A stretch of 5,009 nt of DNA, from positions 1 through 5,009 of the forward strand of contig JAJXTA010000303.1 in assembly GCA_021784265.1 (NCBI GenBank). Reading direction: 5' to 3'. Both the position numbers and the translations under genes were made by a program. This DNA comes from a bacterium. GTDB taxonomy: Bacteria > Verrucomicrobiota > Verrucomicrobiia > Limisphaerales > J093. Of this stretch, positions 4,985 to 5,009 are shown piece by piece (within the stretch, counting starts at the first letter, position 1; each line of letters starts with the position of its first letter). Below the pieces are notes generated by a model. The model saw nothing but the letters and a program-made list of their open reading frames with translations. It had not been told where the DNA came from and ran no database searches.

Positions 4985-5009
4985 GCGGTATTTTTGGGTG
5001 AACGGCGGC

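Overview
This is a 5.0 kb, GC-rich, gene-dense window in which every intact gene lies on the minus strand. I read it as bacterial chromosome. The bL20 and bL35 sequences, the frequent GTG starts and the weak Shine-Dalgarno signals would fit Verrucomicrobiota or a neighbouring phylum. That placement is an impression from sequence style, not a demonstrated assignment.

Right side (about 3190-5009): a translation cluster, transcribed right to left as rpmI (bL35), rplT (bL20) and pheS (phenylalanyl-tRNA synthetase alpha). A good sigma70-type promoter (TTGCCT, 17 bp, TATAGT) sits directly before rpmI, so transcription appears to start here and not only at an upstream infC. pheT does not follow pheS. 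A GC-rich hairpin lies in the rplT-pheS spacer and a small stem touches the pheS start region.

Middle (about 2350-3190): a largely non-coding stretch. It holds the only plus-strand gene trace, the degraded C-terminal end of an S53 (sedolisin/kumamolisin-type) peptidase whose catalytic-serine block is lost. It also holds GC-rich hairpins, a small AT-rich island with an operator-like inverted repeat, and a doubtful 51-codon reading frame whose start resembles a VOC/glyoxalase domain and whose stop overlaps the next gene.

Left side (1-2352): a compact minus-strand set of four genes: a six-Asp-box beta-propeller protein of the 'BNR/sialidase-like' kind, a MoaD/ThiS-type ubiquitin-fold protein ending in Gly-Gly, an EVE-domain protein, and the N-terminal part of a HAD phosphatase/phosphoglucomutase-like enzyme that runs off the left edge. 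Propeller and MoaD-like genes overlap by ATGA, and EVE and HAD may overlap by GTGA, so co-translation is likely within each pair. The propeller/ubiquitin-fold pair is the most interesting element because neither partner has an assigned function and the Gly-Gly tail implies activation by an E1-like enzyme not seen here. I find no CRISPR array, tRNA, rRNA, transposase or clearly new multi-gene system.
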